NCBI GenBank assembly: GCA_964023205.1
Contig: OZ026833.1
Coordinates: 37,550,366-37,614,365, forward strand
Source of the DNA: Lutraria lutraria
Lineage: Eukaryota > Mollusca > Bivalvia > Venerida > Mactridae
DNA length: 64,000 bases
Direction of reading: 5' to 3'
This document shows, in pieces, positions 47,641-60,147 of this stretch; the first letter of the stretch is position 1; every line of letters starts with the position of its first letter. A program made the translations under genes and the position numbers. Under the pieces are notes generated by a model. That model did not search any database, had not been told where the DNA came from, and saw nothing but the letters and a program-made list of their open reading frames with translations.

Positions 47641-49355
47641 AATTTCATCTTTGGAATGTTTATCTCCATTTGCATAACCTACATAATCCAGATTTACTGT
47701 TGGACCTGAAACTGTGTGGAACAATTTGGTTTAACGTAGCCGCCATAACCAATGGCACTTGCGTCTGAGTATATCATAAAATCTACATTTCTGTTATCTT
47801 TCAAACTCCTACCTTTTTAGCTTGACTATTCAAAGAATTCTGTGAATTTTTGCAATCGCCATTGCATTGGCATTGGCATTGGCATCGGTGTCAGTGTTAG
47901 TGTGCATAATATTTTTTATGGTGAAATTTATGCATGCAAGTTATTATCATGCATATATCTCAGTAACCACTTATGGGATTGTCTTGAAACATCATTTAAG
48001 TGTCCTGGGATATCAGACAGACAAGTTAGATAACTATATCCATAAACTTATAAATACTGCTTCCTTCTACAAAAATATGAAATAATATGATAATATTTCT
48101 TTGTCTGTTACACTGTTTCACAGACAGCTCTTTTTTAATAGGGATATTGGTATTGTCTCTTCTAAACAAAAGTTTGTTTACTATCAATGACTGAGAATAG
48201 TCCAGCATGCTATCTTTTGATCAGCTCTTGTTGGTTAAGTATGCATATATTTTTATGCCAAAATTGCAGTTCTTTATTAACATCATCACTGACACACACA
48301 AATTACATGTATCAAATTATTGATGCAAAAACCTCATTTTCAAACAGACCGCACTCTTCATAACACACTGAGAAATAGTTTGACCAACAATGGTCGCTAA
48401 AAACCTTCCTGGTAAATAATTGATAAATGACAGAATCAATTGTTACCTCTATTCTGTCTATGCTCTCACTAATGATAAACAATTTATTTGATTTCAATCT
48501 AATGTATGACATATCCAATTTGCTTTGGGTACGGGCAACCAGTCAGAAAACCCGAGTTTGATAGACTTTTTCTTACATAAGTGCTTGTATGAAAGCTCCT
48601 TTGATCTCTGAGCAACCCTCCAATACCATTATCAAGCAATGTAATACAACTTTATAAAATAACTAAACTAACAAACACTGGTACCAATGCTTTATCACAC
48701 ATTTTGGTACAATTATGACCTGCTGTTGCTAGTCCAATAGGTAAAACATTAAATACGACATATTTGTTTCCATTCTCTGTTGGCCATGGGAACCATAGAT
48801 ATGTTCTTTAAATTTTACTTATGTCAATCTGATGATATTAAAGCATGCCTTAAATCAAATACATTAATGAAGCTGAATTTGTCAAACATACACCGCCATG
48901 TCACTTTAAACAATATTAACCAATCAGAAATCACTATGGTGGTGTACGATAAAGAAATTTCTATTCAAAAGTTCAAATCCCGATTTCCCGAAGATTTGCT
49001 TCTTCTGTAAGAATTTGTGTATCTGTATTAATGTATTTAATTGTTCTCTTTAGGACATACTGGTCAATTTCGCATATGATCAACTGACAATCTTGCATTA
49101 GTATGTGAAATTAGTCCATTTTGGTGTGGTCGCATTATTTCCGACCAAACAAAATTGGGTCAAATTCTAGTGTTTCTTGTTTGATTTCCCATTAAGGGAT
49201 TGGTCTAGGAATTTAGTTTTGGTCTTATTTTGTGCAAATATATATACCTGAAACCGCTGCAAACTTTTATTTGAAGAATTTGTCTGTATTGCTTTACAAT
49301 TTTGTGTTTTGTAAAGGCGGTGCTCATTCACCGAAACGAAGAGATATACGCCTTC
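47641..49355. other. AT-rich DNA without recognisable genes
   Basis: A short 'attggc' microsatellite lies near 47,864-47,886. Frames of 60-76 codons have no motif or splice support. Confidence 0.4.
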
Positions 49356-49356
49356 T

Positions 49357-50632
49357 TATAGTACACCTAAACCCCGCCATATGACCAACCCGAAATTACG
49401 ACCACCCCGCTAATACGGGCATTTTTTAAAAGAACAGAATTTTTCCTTCTATGTTTAATGGTCTTTTGATCCAAAATTGTGACCACCCCGCTATTACGTA
49501 ATACGACCACTTATCTCCGACCATTTTGTTTATCTGTGTTCTCTGACCCCGATATTACGACCATGGCCGATTGCACACTCGCATTTTGCATCACCGACTT
49601 CGCATTTCTTACAATGAGATTGCCACGCGTTTTACAAAATTGGTCATCTATTTAGATTCTCTAGTAAACTCACGTTGAATTCATCGGATTGAATCTTAAT
49701 TTATTTGCCGGTAAACCGTCTACTTTCACGTTATTGATGTCTTACAATAATGACGAAACATTGCCGAATTTAACTAATTACAAGAACTTATATACATACA
49801 TGGATTCGGAACTGCTAAAAATAGATCAAACGATATCGTTCGGCGATCCCACAATGCATTGCTATATACTCGGCAATGTCCGACAGCTGTATTTGGGTTT
49901 TTACGAATTTTATTATACTAATAAAACTCTGGCAATTGGGCACGGGAAATTGGTAAAGGATGCAACAAGTTCCTTAAAGATATTGAGATACATTTATAAT
50001 CCACAAAGTCTAAGTATAAGCATCGAAAAAGGCATCAGTCGAACATTTTAAATTCCAAGATGGCGGACATCTATTATAATCCTTTCGTCTCCGAGATTAA
50101 ACATTCGGAATACCACGGATATTTTCGCTGTAATTATCATTCGGATATCACGGATCTTTTCGTATTTTCGCTTTTGTAAACAATAGCTTGTATTCCCGTT
50201 GATTCACGTCTTATGATCGCGGGATTTGATTACTTTAAACTGTTAATACGGAAGTTGCGAATCCATGTATGTATATAAGTCCTTGCTAATTATCATCATA
50301 ATGAATAAACGCCCGCAGTACGGTCTGATTTTCCGGTATGAAATAGTTGTATGGACACTTATCTTATGAAAAATTGTTAAATAAAAATGTTATTTTATGC
50401 GGTCCTGTGTCGAATTTAAGCATTAATTAGTTGCTAAAATTAAAAGTAATACATTTTTAGACATGTTTAATTATGAACGAGTAGTACATGGTCAACTATC
50501 ACATTGTATAGGGCCTATTGCATATTTTGACAGAAGTTTTTGAAGTCAGGTTTCCCCTATATTAAGACCACCCAGCTATTAAGACCACTTTGTCTAAGAA
50601 CCACAGATGGTCTTAATAGTTCTACTGTATAT
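49357..50632. mobile_element. Possible pogo-like element with weak inverted ends
   Basis: The left end 'tatagtacacctaaa' and right end (minus strand) 'tacagtagaactattaagacc' have the TACAGTxGAACCT style of pogo/Tigger ends but match only weakly. Inside, 'acgaccaccccgctattacg'-type words recur near 49,398-49,560. A 120-codon frame (49,689-50,051) begins MNLNLFAGKPSTFTLL and has no recognised domain. CpG content is raised up to about 50,250. Could be two unrelated fragments. Confidence 0.3.
50264..50285. repeat. Half copy of the TATAAGTCCTTG hairpin
   Basis: Twenty-two bases are identical to 3,724-3,745 (ending GTATATAAGTCCTTG); the left arm is absent. Confidence 0.45.
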
Positions 50633-50639
50633 ATATACC

Positions 50640-51286
50640 AGTTGAATGCCATGAATGGGGTCAAATTTTAGGACAATTTTATTTTTCATTTAAAGTTATT
50701 ATGGATGAAGTTATTTTGTTTTATGTAGAATTTATTACAATTTTACTGTCACAGGTCCGTGACTTCTGTCTGTGGTCTTCTATTGCTTCCATCACTCCCC
50801 CTCCCCCCACTACACTTTCTGCTTGGTACATTTTCATCACTGAAATCAGTTCTAACTACTTACTGAATACCTTCTTCTAACAAAGACAATTCATTACAAT
50901 GCCAAAAGACTTAACAGTTCACTGTCATACCCACAACTGGTTTTTAAAGTGGCACAAGTTTTTTACAAGTGTGCTCGATACACAATTGACCTTAATTTCT
51001 ACAAATTTAAACAAATTACTAAGGCAAGACGTAACTTAAATAAAGGTAAAAAAGCACTAAATGTGGGGACCGTTACAGATATGTGTGATTGTGACAATAC
51101 TTGATAAACTAACATAACAGTTATAATACTTAATGATAATGGAATTATATATTTTTTTCAATAAACCTTCTTGACCCTTCATTGATTAAATGAGATAAGG
51201 GAGTGACAAAAAATAAGCTCATACATGCATGTTTAAAGTATGAAATTGTCAAATAATACAAAATGATGAAAATATATTTTTGTTAC
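50640..51286. other. AT-rich DNA without recognisable genes
   Basis: No supported feature. A short C-rich patch occurs near 50,797-50,808. Confidence 0.4.
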
Positions 51287-51464
51287 TACTGTGCAACCTC
51301 TCCAAAGCAATACCATTTGGGAGTAGTAAAATTATGTTGTTGTTGAGAAGTTGTTGCTATAGAGAGGTTAAATAAACAGTTAAATTGTGTAGATTGAAAA
51401 ATCATGCTGTTGTTGAAGGGAGGTTTTTGCTCAAGAGTTGGCCACTCTGGAGAGGTTGTACTAT
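51287..51464. mobile_element. MITE with CAACCTCTCC-type ends, copy 2
   Basis: The left end ACTGTGCAACCTCTCC and right end GGAGAGGTTGTACTAT are inverted over about 14 bp. 'gttgttgagaagttgttgct' and 'gttgttgaagggaggttttt' lie between. End style resembles pogo/Tc1-type elements with TA targets. Confidence 0.6.
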
Positions 51465-51839
51465 ATATACTTCAAAAACGTATAATTTAACAAATTAATG
51501 GCTATTCTGAGCATAATTAGTGTTTAAATTAACATTTACACTTCATGTTGCCCTAAAGTGAGACCCTTAATCTCTTAAAATGGTTCCTGTTGACTCTTGT
51601 CTGTATATTAAATCCAACTTCCTTTGGTGCACTGCAACAGTGGAATAGAAACCAGTTTATTAATCTCCAAAACTTCACTCAAGTTTTCAATCTTGAAGAA
51701 AAGTGTTAAATTACTTCATAATCTACCCCAGTCGAATCCACCTATTGACTGGTAATGATTTAATGTATGTGAGTAAGCATATTCCAGTTTCACAGGATCC
51801 TCCCTGGCTCTCACTTTTGTTCTTAAGATAGCAGGTAGC

Positions 51840-52130
51840 AAGGTGATTTTTGGGCGTTATACTGGAGTCATCTTGTCCGTCCGTCTGGATGTACAACTCT
51901 GTTGTCCATAGGCGGATTTTAAAAATATTTGGCAGAAATGTTCATTTATATGTTACAATGTCACACTTGCAAGATTCAATTTTATACCTCCAAGATCAAG
52001 GTCAGTACTTCCTTTTGTTTCTCACCAATATGTGGGGCTATGTCATGTGTAAGACCCCTGAGAGGGTAAAAGTGCTTCTGAAAAGATATCAAGTTTATAT
52101 TCCTAAGTAATAGCCAGTAACATTTTTGAA
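51840..52130 (+). repeat. Fragment of a mollusc-type 'gtccgtccgtctg' repeat
   Basis: 'cgttatactggagtcatcttgtccgtccgtctgg' followed by 'ggcggattttaaaaatatttggcagaaatgttc' and 'ccaagatcaaggtcag' is the leader-plus-body style of repeats seen at 33,440 and in the array subrepeats. The 86-codon frame across it is not a gene. Confidence 0.4.
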
Positions 52131-52413
52131 AAATCTTCTAAACATTCTATGTCAAAGCGGCGTTAGGTGGTATTCGTCACTTCTGTGACATAGCTATCAA
52201 AATTGGTGAGATTGGAACACTGTTGTCTCCCTTTGTTGTTACATAATTTTCCCATTTTTTTAAATGAGGATGATTCTTTTTTACTCTACTGTCACTTGTA
52301 GAATTAACAAGATAAGCTGTCATCTTCTGTCAGTTATCTGTAAAAGAACTGTCTGAATAGCCTGTTTTCTGTACCTCGTCTTCTAGAATATACCCAAAAC
52401 TTCTCACTTACAT

Positions 52414-52598
52414 AGGGTTGCAGGTTTGAATCCAGCTACTGACCATGTGTCATTATGTGAGAAAGTAGGCTGTTGCTATGGGAGGATGGGAATCTAGTAT
52501 TGGTTCTTGCCAGTGGTTAGATGAACAACTGATCTACTCATATGACTTTTGTTTGTTGAAAAAGGGCATAAAACTCAAATAAACAAACAAACAAAACA
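52414..52598 (+). mobile_element. SINE fragment with B box and CAAA tail
   Basis: 'GGGTTGCAGGTTTGAATCC' is a good B box. The 3' end 'aaaactcaaataaacaaaca...' is the CAAA-rich tail also seen at 205-216. The A-box part is not recognisable. It ends about 70 bp before the LINE target duplication. Confidence 0.55.
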
Positions 52599-52679
52599 TC
52601 TGCTCTACACTGTGTCAAATTTAAACCTGATTGAAAAAAATACAGCACAACGCTTCTCAAAATCTTATAGCTATCAATC

Positions 52680-52702
52680 TTTTTTTTTTTTTTTTTTTTT
52701 TT
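52680..52702 (-). other. Poly(A) tail of the LINE (poly(T) on plus)
   Basis: An uninterrupted run of 23 T, the first two overlapping the target duplication. Its length and purity indicate a recent insertion, because such runs decay quickly. Confidence 0.85.
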
Positions 52703-52958
52703 GAGGTTTATGTATATTTTATTTGGTTCAGCTCATATTGCATGTTTACAAACAAGCTCAAAGGCTTTTGAAAGACTACACTAACATAGTTTGAACTACC
52801 TACTGTTAAACTAACACATATTATATTTATATACATGTAAGACAATATACAGAAACCTCATTTAATATATATAAATAAACAAAAGAAACAACAACATAGT
52901 TTCACCACCATTTTTGTAATTTTGATATTTGAGTGTACCTTTAATAACAAAGCAAGGA

Positions 52959-55900
52959 TTAAAAACAAAGATGTCTTACAATTGTCCATCTGTTGTATTC
53001 TATATCTGTTATGCCCGATGTTTTATATATCTCCCAAGCGAGTTTTAAACTGTTTTTCAAACTTTCAGTACTAGGTAAGATTTCTCTCCTTTTACATAAG
53101 TAAATATATTTTTTAAATTCTAGAAGAAGAATATCGACAGGTATAGACTCTTTTTTTCCAGATCCTAATATAACAATTATCATATTCATGTTAAAATTGG
53201 GATCTAGGTGTATTATTACATTATTTAAAAATTGTATGATTGGTCTTACTCTGCAGCAGTCCCAAAACAGATGAGATATTGTTTCTTCATGCTTTTTGCA
53301 AAATGTACACAGGTTATTTGGTTTAATTTTCATTTTATAAAGTAACATATTGGTAGCTAGAATTCTGTGTATAATTCTTGTTTGTAACCATTGTATATAT
53401 GTGTCTCCAGTATATTTAAAGACGTAACTATATATGAAGTCCCAGTCTATAATGTTATTACTTAAAGATTCCCACTTGGGTTTGCTTGTGGGTATTTCAT
53501 CATTTTTAATCAGTGTTTTATATATAAATTTATTTGCATCCTTCTTAGTTAGAATTAGATGTATATAACAATTCATACTTGGATTTAAGAGTTGATTATT
53601 TTTCTCTAAAGGTATTTTTTTCATTTTAATATATTTATTGACAGCGTTTCTGAGTCCATAGTATAGTAGAAAATTCAATTTTTCCCCTGTTATTTCTTCA
53701 AGATATTTTATGTCAACAAACTTTCCTTGATCATCAATTACATCTTTAATAAATCTTATTCCTTTTTTGTAGAAGGAAGGTAGATATATATGTTGTTGAT
53801 CTATAAGTAGATTTTTGTTATAGAAAAGTGGCATATTAAGTATTTGTGATGTTTCCCTAATAGACAATTTATTAAGAAAGCAAATATAGGATTTTAACAC
53901 ATCTATCCAAAACGGGTTCTTTATTTTTGTAATGATGATGTCACAGTATGATTTGCCACAGTTAAAAAGTTTATCCATGTCAAATATAGAGTTAACAAGA
54001 TTGTAGCATTTACTTTTGCTATTATGGACATAATTTTTTAACCATTTGATTTTTAGACTGCATATATAACTTGGGATATCGATCATTTTTAAGCCACCTT
54101 CCTTATAATCTTTTATAAATATTGTATGTTTTATTTTATTTTTACCCTTCCACACAAATTCATTAAATATATCTGTAAGATTTTTTATGAATTTTCTGTC
54201 AGGAGTCGGCATACTTATAAATAAATGAGTTAATATGGGAAGTAACATTGCTTTAACCACTGTTATTCTACCTATAGGTGTTAGGTTACGTCTTTTCCAA
54301 TACAGTATGCTATTTTTTATATTTTGTAGTTTTGCATTAAAGTTTAAGTCATACATCTTATTTAAGTCCACATCAAAAATTAAGCCTAGTAATTTGAATT
54401 GTGTATCCCCCCATGAAAGTTTCCATCTTGTTTTGATTGACCTAGTACTGTATTTTAGGGAGCCTAACCAGATTAACTTTGTCTTATCAAAGTTTATTTT
54501 GAGGCCTGATATCAATGAGTATCTATGTAAGGTATTTAGGGCAGAGTTTAATGATATATCAGTTCCATCTAATAATAAAGAAGTGTCATCTGCAAATTGG
54601 GAAATCTTATATTCCTTGCCATCAATATGTATTCCTTTAATATCTTTATTATGTCGTAATTTAATAGCTAGAATTTCTGAACATAGGATAAAAAGATATG
54701 GTGATATTGGGTCCCCTTGTCTGCAACCCCTTTCAACTTTGAAGAAGTTTGAAAGATATCCATTTAGTTGTACACATACTTCTGTATTATTCAAGAACAG
54801 TTTGATCCATTTCTTAAACATATTACCAAATTTAAAAAAGCTGAGAGTTTTTTCTATAAAATTAAAAGATATTGAGTCAAAAGCCTTTTCAAAGTCTATC
54901 AGTACAAGCAGACCAGGAATTTTATTTAATTCTGTATATTGCATTATGTCATATAATAATCTAGTGTTTTCCCCAATATATCGACCTTTAACAAAACCAG
55001 TCTGGTCAATTGAAACTAAAACACTTAGTACTTGTTTTAATCTATTTGCTGTGCTGCCTGAGGCAAGTTTATATAATACATTTAATAGGGTTATTGGTCT
55101 CCAATTTTTTAAAAATTGTTTTGGTTTATTCTCTTTAGGGATACAGGTTATCGTTCCCAACTTAATATTTTTTGAAAATGAATTGTATAAAAAGGCATAA
55201 TTTATAGCATTTACAACAAAGTGTCCTATTTTACCCCAAAATACCTTAAAAAATTCTGAAGTAAAACCATCACATCCAGGGCTTTTATCACTTTTCATGT
55301 TTTTTAGTGTTTCAGCTACTTCATTATAAGTTAATAAACCTTCAAGTTCATTTGCTTGGTCTGAATTCAGTTTTTGTACATGACATCCATCAAGTTCATT
55401 TTCTAGTTCAAAGTCATCTATCAAAGATTCTTTACTATATAGAGCTTTGTAAAAATTACCAGTTTCCTGTAAAATTTCATTTTGGTCAAAGATTATCGTA
55501 CCATCTTCTTTTTCTATAAATGATATTGTTTTATTAGAAATAAAATTCTTTTCTAAGTTGCAAAAATATTTTGTGGTCTTTTCTCCTTTTTCCACCCAAT
55601 TTGCCCTTGACCTTACAAAAGAGCCTTTAAGTTTAGTATGTCGTAATTCCTCTAATTGACTTTTTAGGAAGACTAGTCTGTCATTATTATCAGATAGACA
55701 TGATTCAATGTCACTTATTTCTTTTAAAAGTATTTCTTCATTATTTTTTCTTTGTTTTACTAATTAGCTAGAGTATGAAATTGTTTTCCCCCTAATTTCC
55801 ATCAATAGAGTCTCTAGGAACAATTCATCATTTATAACAAATAGTATATTTTTTCTGTCCATGTTTAAGACATTATCTATATCATATACAGGTAAACAAT

Positions 55901-56726
55901 ATTGTAAAATGATTTCATCAATCTTTGTATTAATACTTTTTATAAATTCAATGTCATGTAGTAATGAATTATTGAATTTCCAAAAGCCTTTACCATGTGA
56001 TGTTGTTGAAAGGCACATTTCAAGGAATATACTCGAGTGATCTGATTTATAACTGATGTCAATATTACATTTCCTAGCACAGTTGAGTAAGCTATTTGAA
56101 ATTAAAAAGAAGTCAAGTCTGCCCTGTTGTACAGGATTCATTCTTCTCCATGTATATCTTTTTAGATTTCCATGGAATTCACGAAAAGGATCAACTAAAT
56201 TTCTGTCCTCAATTACTTCTAGAAGGTTTTTTCTACCATATACATTATGATTTTTAGATTTGTAATTATTATAATCTATATCGGGGTCAAGTACAAGGTT
56301 AAAATCTCCGCACATAATAATATCTGAAGTAACCAAAGAATCAACTTCCTTAAAAATTGTACTAAAAAAATCTGGAGCAGCTATATTAGGGGTATAAACA
56401 TTGATAAGAACAAATTTTGTGTCATTATATACTATTTCTAGAATCAAATAATTCCCATTTGAATCTAATTTACTATTTACTATCTTTATGTTCATATTTT
56501 GTCTGAAGAGTATTGCTACCCCTCTAGCGTCAGATTTACCATGACTAAAAAAACATTCTCCATTCCATTCAGAATACACTGTGTTTTCAGTGTCTTTAGT
56601 AAAATGGGTTTCTTGCAGACAAAGAATGTCAACTTTTTTTTCTTTAAACAAATTTAAGATATCCATCCTTTTCTTGGCACTTCTAAGGCCCCGACAATTG
56701 TATGAGTAAATTCTTAGATCAGACAT
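52959..56726 (-). pseudogene. LINE ORF2: endonuclease plus reverse transcriptase, one stop codon
   Basis: A single reading frame of 1,255 codons plus terminator, broken only by TAA at 55,764-55,766 (codon 321). The N-terminal APE-type endonuclease shows YNCRGLRSAKKR, LQETHF, GDFNLVLD, RLDFFLIS and SDHSSIF, all its usual catalytic landmarks. After the linker come SDKSPGCDGFTSEFFK, WRPITLLNVLYK, LVLIDFEKAFDSI, GCRQGDPISPYLF and FADDTSLLLDG (codons 711-721, catalytic aspartates present). A C-terminal Cx2CxnHx4C cluster (CTFCKKHEETISHLFWDC) follows. Size and order fit the L1/Tx1 group. The frame on both sides of the stop is the same, with no frameshift. The 321-codon plus-strand frame across it is a shadow. 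Confidence 0.9.
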
Positions 56727-58059
56727 TGTTTAAGAGAACTTTTTATAATTTTCATCTATTACATATATGTGGGTTGAATAAAATTGTTTAGGTACAAAGT
56801 ATACATTTACGTATAGAAAAGACAGGAACTGACAATACATATGAGGTGGTGAAAAAATGTAAAAAGGTGAGTGAAGAACAAACATGAAAAATCCAGTATG
56901 GGTTTTCCACAATTACAGTGGGTTATATGAACATAATAAATACATACAAATACATAGGCTAAAATATGGCCATGAAGGAATAATTTTCATGTACTTGATA
57001 ATACATTGTGTAAAAGGTATAAAAAAACTTTATACAATTTTTAGTATTGTTATCAATAATTATTTTCATTTTCACAAAAAGCTAATAATTGACTTCTTTT
57101 TAAAATAGAAAAATAGTAATTATGGGTCTGTGTGTGCATTGTTTCAAAGCTAAACAAAAGACAGCAAATCAAATGTTCTTTACATTATAATAACCAGCAA
57201 TGAGATTAGCACTAACAACGAAATTCTGCAAAACTCTTACAATGACTATCTGCTTTAAGAAAAACTTCACAATCAACGCTTCAATTGTATTCATTATTTC
57301 AAGGTTCTAATCTCATATGTCTTGATGAGATATACAAAACATTTTACAATACAAATGCTATGTACATAGAAAAGAACAATTATATACATGTATTTACATC
57401 TGACATTAATGTCCTTCCCAGAGAGATATTTGAATGTTTTTTTATACAGGATTATGCTACATGTATTATAAAGATATACTTGTTGGAACAAAAAGAAGCA
57501 CCAATGGAAAAAATTAGTATCCATTTACACATGTGAATGCATGCTTGTGTAATTGTTTCTGTCTATGAGAGCCATGTTTGTGTGAGACAGTGAGTGCAGA
57601 TGTGGATTTTAGAGTAAGTCTGGATGGCTGTTTGTAAGATTGTTTGTGTGAATTAACATAAAACTGAACATATACTTTCAGTCTATAATTGGCATGCTAT
57701 AAACCTTCACATATAGTCTGTGTGTCCATTTAATTGTACACTCTTTAGAGTAAGTCGAAAGCGAAAGTCTCCAAAGATTGATACGGAATGGAGTAAGACT
57801 TAATTTCATAAAATTATTTGTATTTGTGTGATATGATGCAAATTAGAAATGTAGTAACAACCGTATGGTTTTTGAGTCCATTATAGTGTATATCCTTAAC
57901 ATTTCAGAATTCGAAAGCAAAAGCATGTTAAGGTTGATACAGAATGGAGTGAGCATGAATATTATACATGCACATATGCAGAAAATGGCTCAATCAATCA
58001 TTACAACGGCAATACATGTAATATTTTTATGGTATTTATGAGGGGAACAACAACAAGAG
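56727..58059 (-). other. LINE inter-ORF spacer, unique part
   Basis: AT-rich with no open frame of note. Together with the tandem repeats that follow it makes 2.2 kb between ORF1 and ORF2, much longer than in most L1-like elements. It may contain an older insertion. Confidence 0.5.
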
Positions 58060-58720
58060 AAAGAATAGGAACATCTTTCACATGTTATGAAACAATAATT
58101 TATACCTCTATATTATTTTATGGTAATCTTTGGAAGAAAAAACAGCAATAGAAAGAACAGGAATATTTTTTCAAGAGAAAGAAACAGAATATTTTTCACA
58201 TATTATGTAACAATATTTTATAAATCTATACATCTCTATAGAGAAAAAAACAGCCAGAGAAAAAACAGGAACGTTTCTCACATGTTATGAAACAATATAA
58301 TTTATACATCTATATCATTTTATGGTAATCATGGGGAAGAAAAACAGCAATAGGAAGAACAGGAACATTTTTTTCAAGAGAAAGAACGGGATCTTTTTTC
58401 ACATATTATGTAACAATATTTTATAGGCCTACATCAATATAATTTCTATGGTGATCTTTTTATATTTAATGGGGTGAAAAAAACAGCAAGTGAAAAGAGA
58501 ACAAAATTGTTAGCATTATTCACATATTAGATAATAATAATTTATATATCTTATCAAAAAGGGTAATATTAATAATGTGTCTTTTTCATTTTTAATGTTG
58601 ATCTTTAAAGTTGTAATGGAGAGAAAAACAGAAAGTGAAAATAATTATTATGTAATAATAATATATCTTTTTATTATATGGTGGTCTTTTTAGTTGTAAT
58701 GGGGAGAAGAATAATGTAAT
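58060..58720 (-). repeat. Tandem repeats inside the LINE spacer, about 200-bp period
   Basis: 'ggaacatctttcacatgttatgaaacaata' (58,068) recurs at 58,270. 'tatttttcacatattatgtaacaatatttta' (58,190) recurs at 58,391. A ~200-bp unit made of two related halves is therefore present about twice, with weaker further units ('gagaaaaacag') to 58,700. Confidence 0.65.
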
Positions 58721-58928
58721 AAAATACCCCATATGTTATCTTATAGTAAACTATTTTACTAATTTGTTTTTTTCAATTTGAAAATATTGTAAGTTTTAAA
58801 TTAGATTAATTTTAAAGAGAAATGTATGAATATTAAAATGATTTTACTATATATAATAATAAAGTATTTCAGACATTGCATATACATTATGAAGGATAAG
58901 ACTGTAAGTCAGATGTCATGTTAGATGT

Positions 58929-59672
58929 TTATTTTTTTCTCTGAAGTGTGTAATCTCTGTAGGCGGTGATCGTCTCACTTACATTGTCAAAAATGTTAAA
59001 TTTCACCCGTTCGCTTCTAGTCGTTTCTCCATACACTGAGCCATTGAAAAACCAAGCGGATTTGATTTCATCATGTTTGAGGAGTCTATTAATTAGTCCA
59101 GAGTTCATGCTTGTGACATCATCGCTAATTTTATGGTCATCCTTTTTCATTTCCTTTCTTTTCCTCATAATACAATATTTAGCTTCATTGTTCATTGTTT
59201 TTATTATAACAGGTCTGATGCGGTTGTTGTTTGATGGGAGCCGATGAATCGCCATTATGTCTGCATTTTCCACGGATATGTTATGTTTTTTTAATATGAT
59301 ATTCACTTTTTCTTTAAGTTGTGCCACAGTTTCATTTGGATCTTCTTGGATGTTTGCAATTTTGACGTTATTTTTTCTGGAATATTGTTCATTATAATTG
59401 GCTCGCTGTAGAGCTTCCCTGCTTCGACTCTCGTTATCCTGACATGCACCACAAACTTCATGCATCTTCTTTTTCATATCTCTGTCCATGTTTTCTACTT
59501 TGTCAATTAGTTTTTTATTGTCGTATTCGAGTGACTCTATTTTATCTTGTAATGTTCTTGTTTTTTCTTTTATTTTTGCCTCTAGTTGTTGTGTTAATTT
59601 GTTTTCTAATTCATGCATTATCTTTGTTACAGTAGATGTGATCAGATTTTCAAGTTCTTCTCTTTTAATCAT
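58929..59672 (-). CDS. LINE ORF1 protein (coiled coil, RRM-like, CTD)
   Basis: Starting from the internal Met (MIKREELENL, ATG at 59,672), the frame encodes 247 residues. The frame extends further to an ATG at 59,735, but its first eight codons (MTLRLIAI) are target-site and flanking DNA, so that start is not native. Residues about 5-85 are Glu/Lys/Leu-rich coiled coil. NEQYSRKNNVKIANI opens the RRM-like domain, followed by MAIHRLPSNNNRIRPVI and, in the C-terminal domain, KSAWFFNGSVYGET. ORF1 proteins trimerise, bind LINE RNA and act as nucleic-acid chaperones in the cytoplasmic RNP. The frame is intact, unlike ORF2. The true N-terminus may have been lost by the 5' truncation. Confidence 0.8.
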   Translation of the reverse strand: MIKREELENLITSTVTKIMHELENKLTQQLEAKIKEKTRTLQDKIESLEYDNKKLIDKVENMDRDMKKKMHEVCGACQDNESRSREALQRANYNEQYSRKNNVKIANIQEDPNETVAQLKEKVNIILKKHNISVENADIMAIHRLPSNNNRIRPVIIKTMNNEAKYCIMRKRKEMKKDDHKISDDVTSMNSGLINRLLKHDEIKSAWFFNGSVYGETTRSERVKFNIFDNVSETITAYRDYTLQRKK

Positions 59673-59727
59673 GGCTTTTATATCCGTGTTCAGTTCAGCT
59701 ATATCACTGCATATAGCTATCAATCTT

Positions 59728-60147
59728 AAAGTCAATAGCCATCTGTCAAAAATGGCACTTCTGCCAAAACCCCGCTTTGTAATAATATTGTTCTTGCTGG
59801 CCCAAAGTTACTCAAAAGCATCAATGCCTGCAGCTGTACCTGGACACCAGTATCTCGAATTAAAATCTTTACATTGATATTATTGTGACAAACAAAATAG
59901 TCAAAAGTATGCTTTCCACATAATCCACTCAACAACTGACCAGTTATCACAGTCAGTACACCTGCTGAGAAAATCAGCTACAGGGTTACTTTTTCTTCAG
60001 TGCACAATTTATGGACATTTAAAGAAATTTCAAGTTGATGTGGAGTACACAGTCAATTTAGCTTGTTACTACTGTTTTTAATACACTACAATCATTTTAT
60101 TCCATTTCTTTCCCCTGAAGGTTGAGTACCGATGAGCGTACTACTTT
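59728..60147. other. Flank of the LINE, no feature
   Basis: No gene or structured repeat supported. Confidence 0.4.

Larger units (their letters stand above)
52666..59727 (-). mobile_element. L1-like LINE insertion with poly(A) and 16-bp target duplication
   Basis: TATAGCTATCAATCTT occurs at 52,666-52,681 and again at 59,712-59,727, exactly flanking the element. In element orientation the order is ORF1 (59,672-58,929), a 2.2-kb AT-rich spacer, ORF2 (56,726-52,959), a 3' UTR, and a poly(A) tail seen as 23 T at 52,680-52,702. In element orientation the duplication follows 'tgacttt', fitting a TTT|AA-type nick by an L1-like endonuclease. The element starts only about 40 bases before the first internal ORF1 Met, so it is slightly 5'-truncated and probably lacks its promoter. 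Confidence 0.9.

Noticed and set aside
54235..55200. 321-codon plus-strand frame
   Set aside because: It is exactly antisense to the LINE reverse transcriptase, whose motifs are clear on the minus strand.
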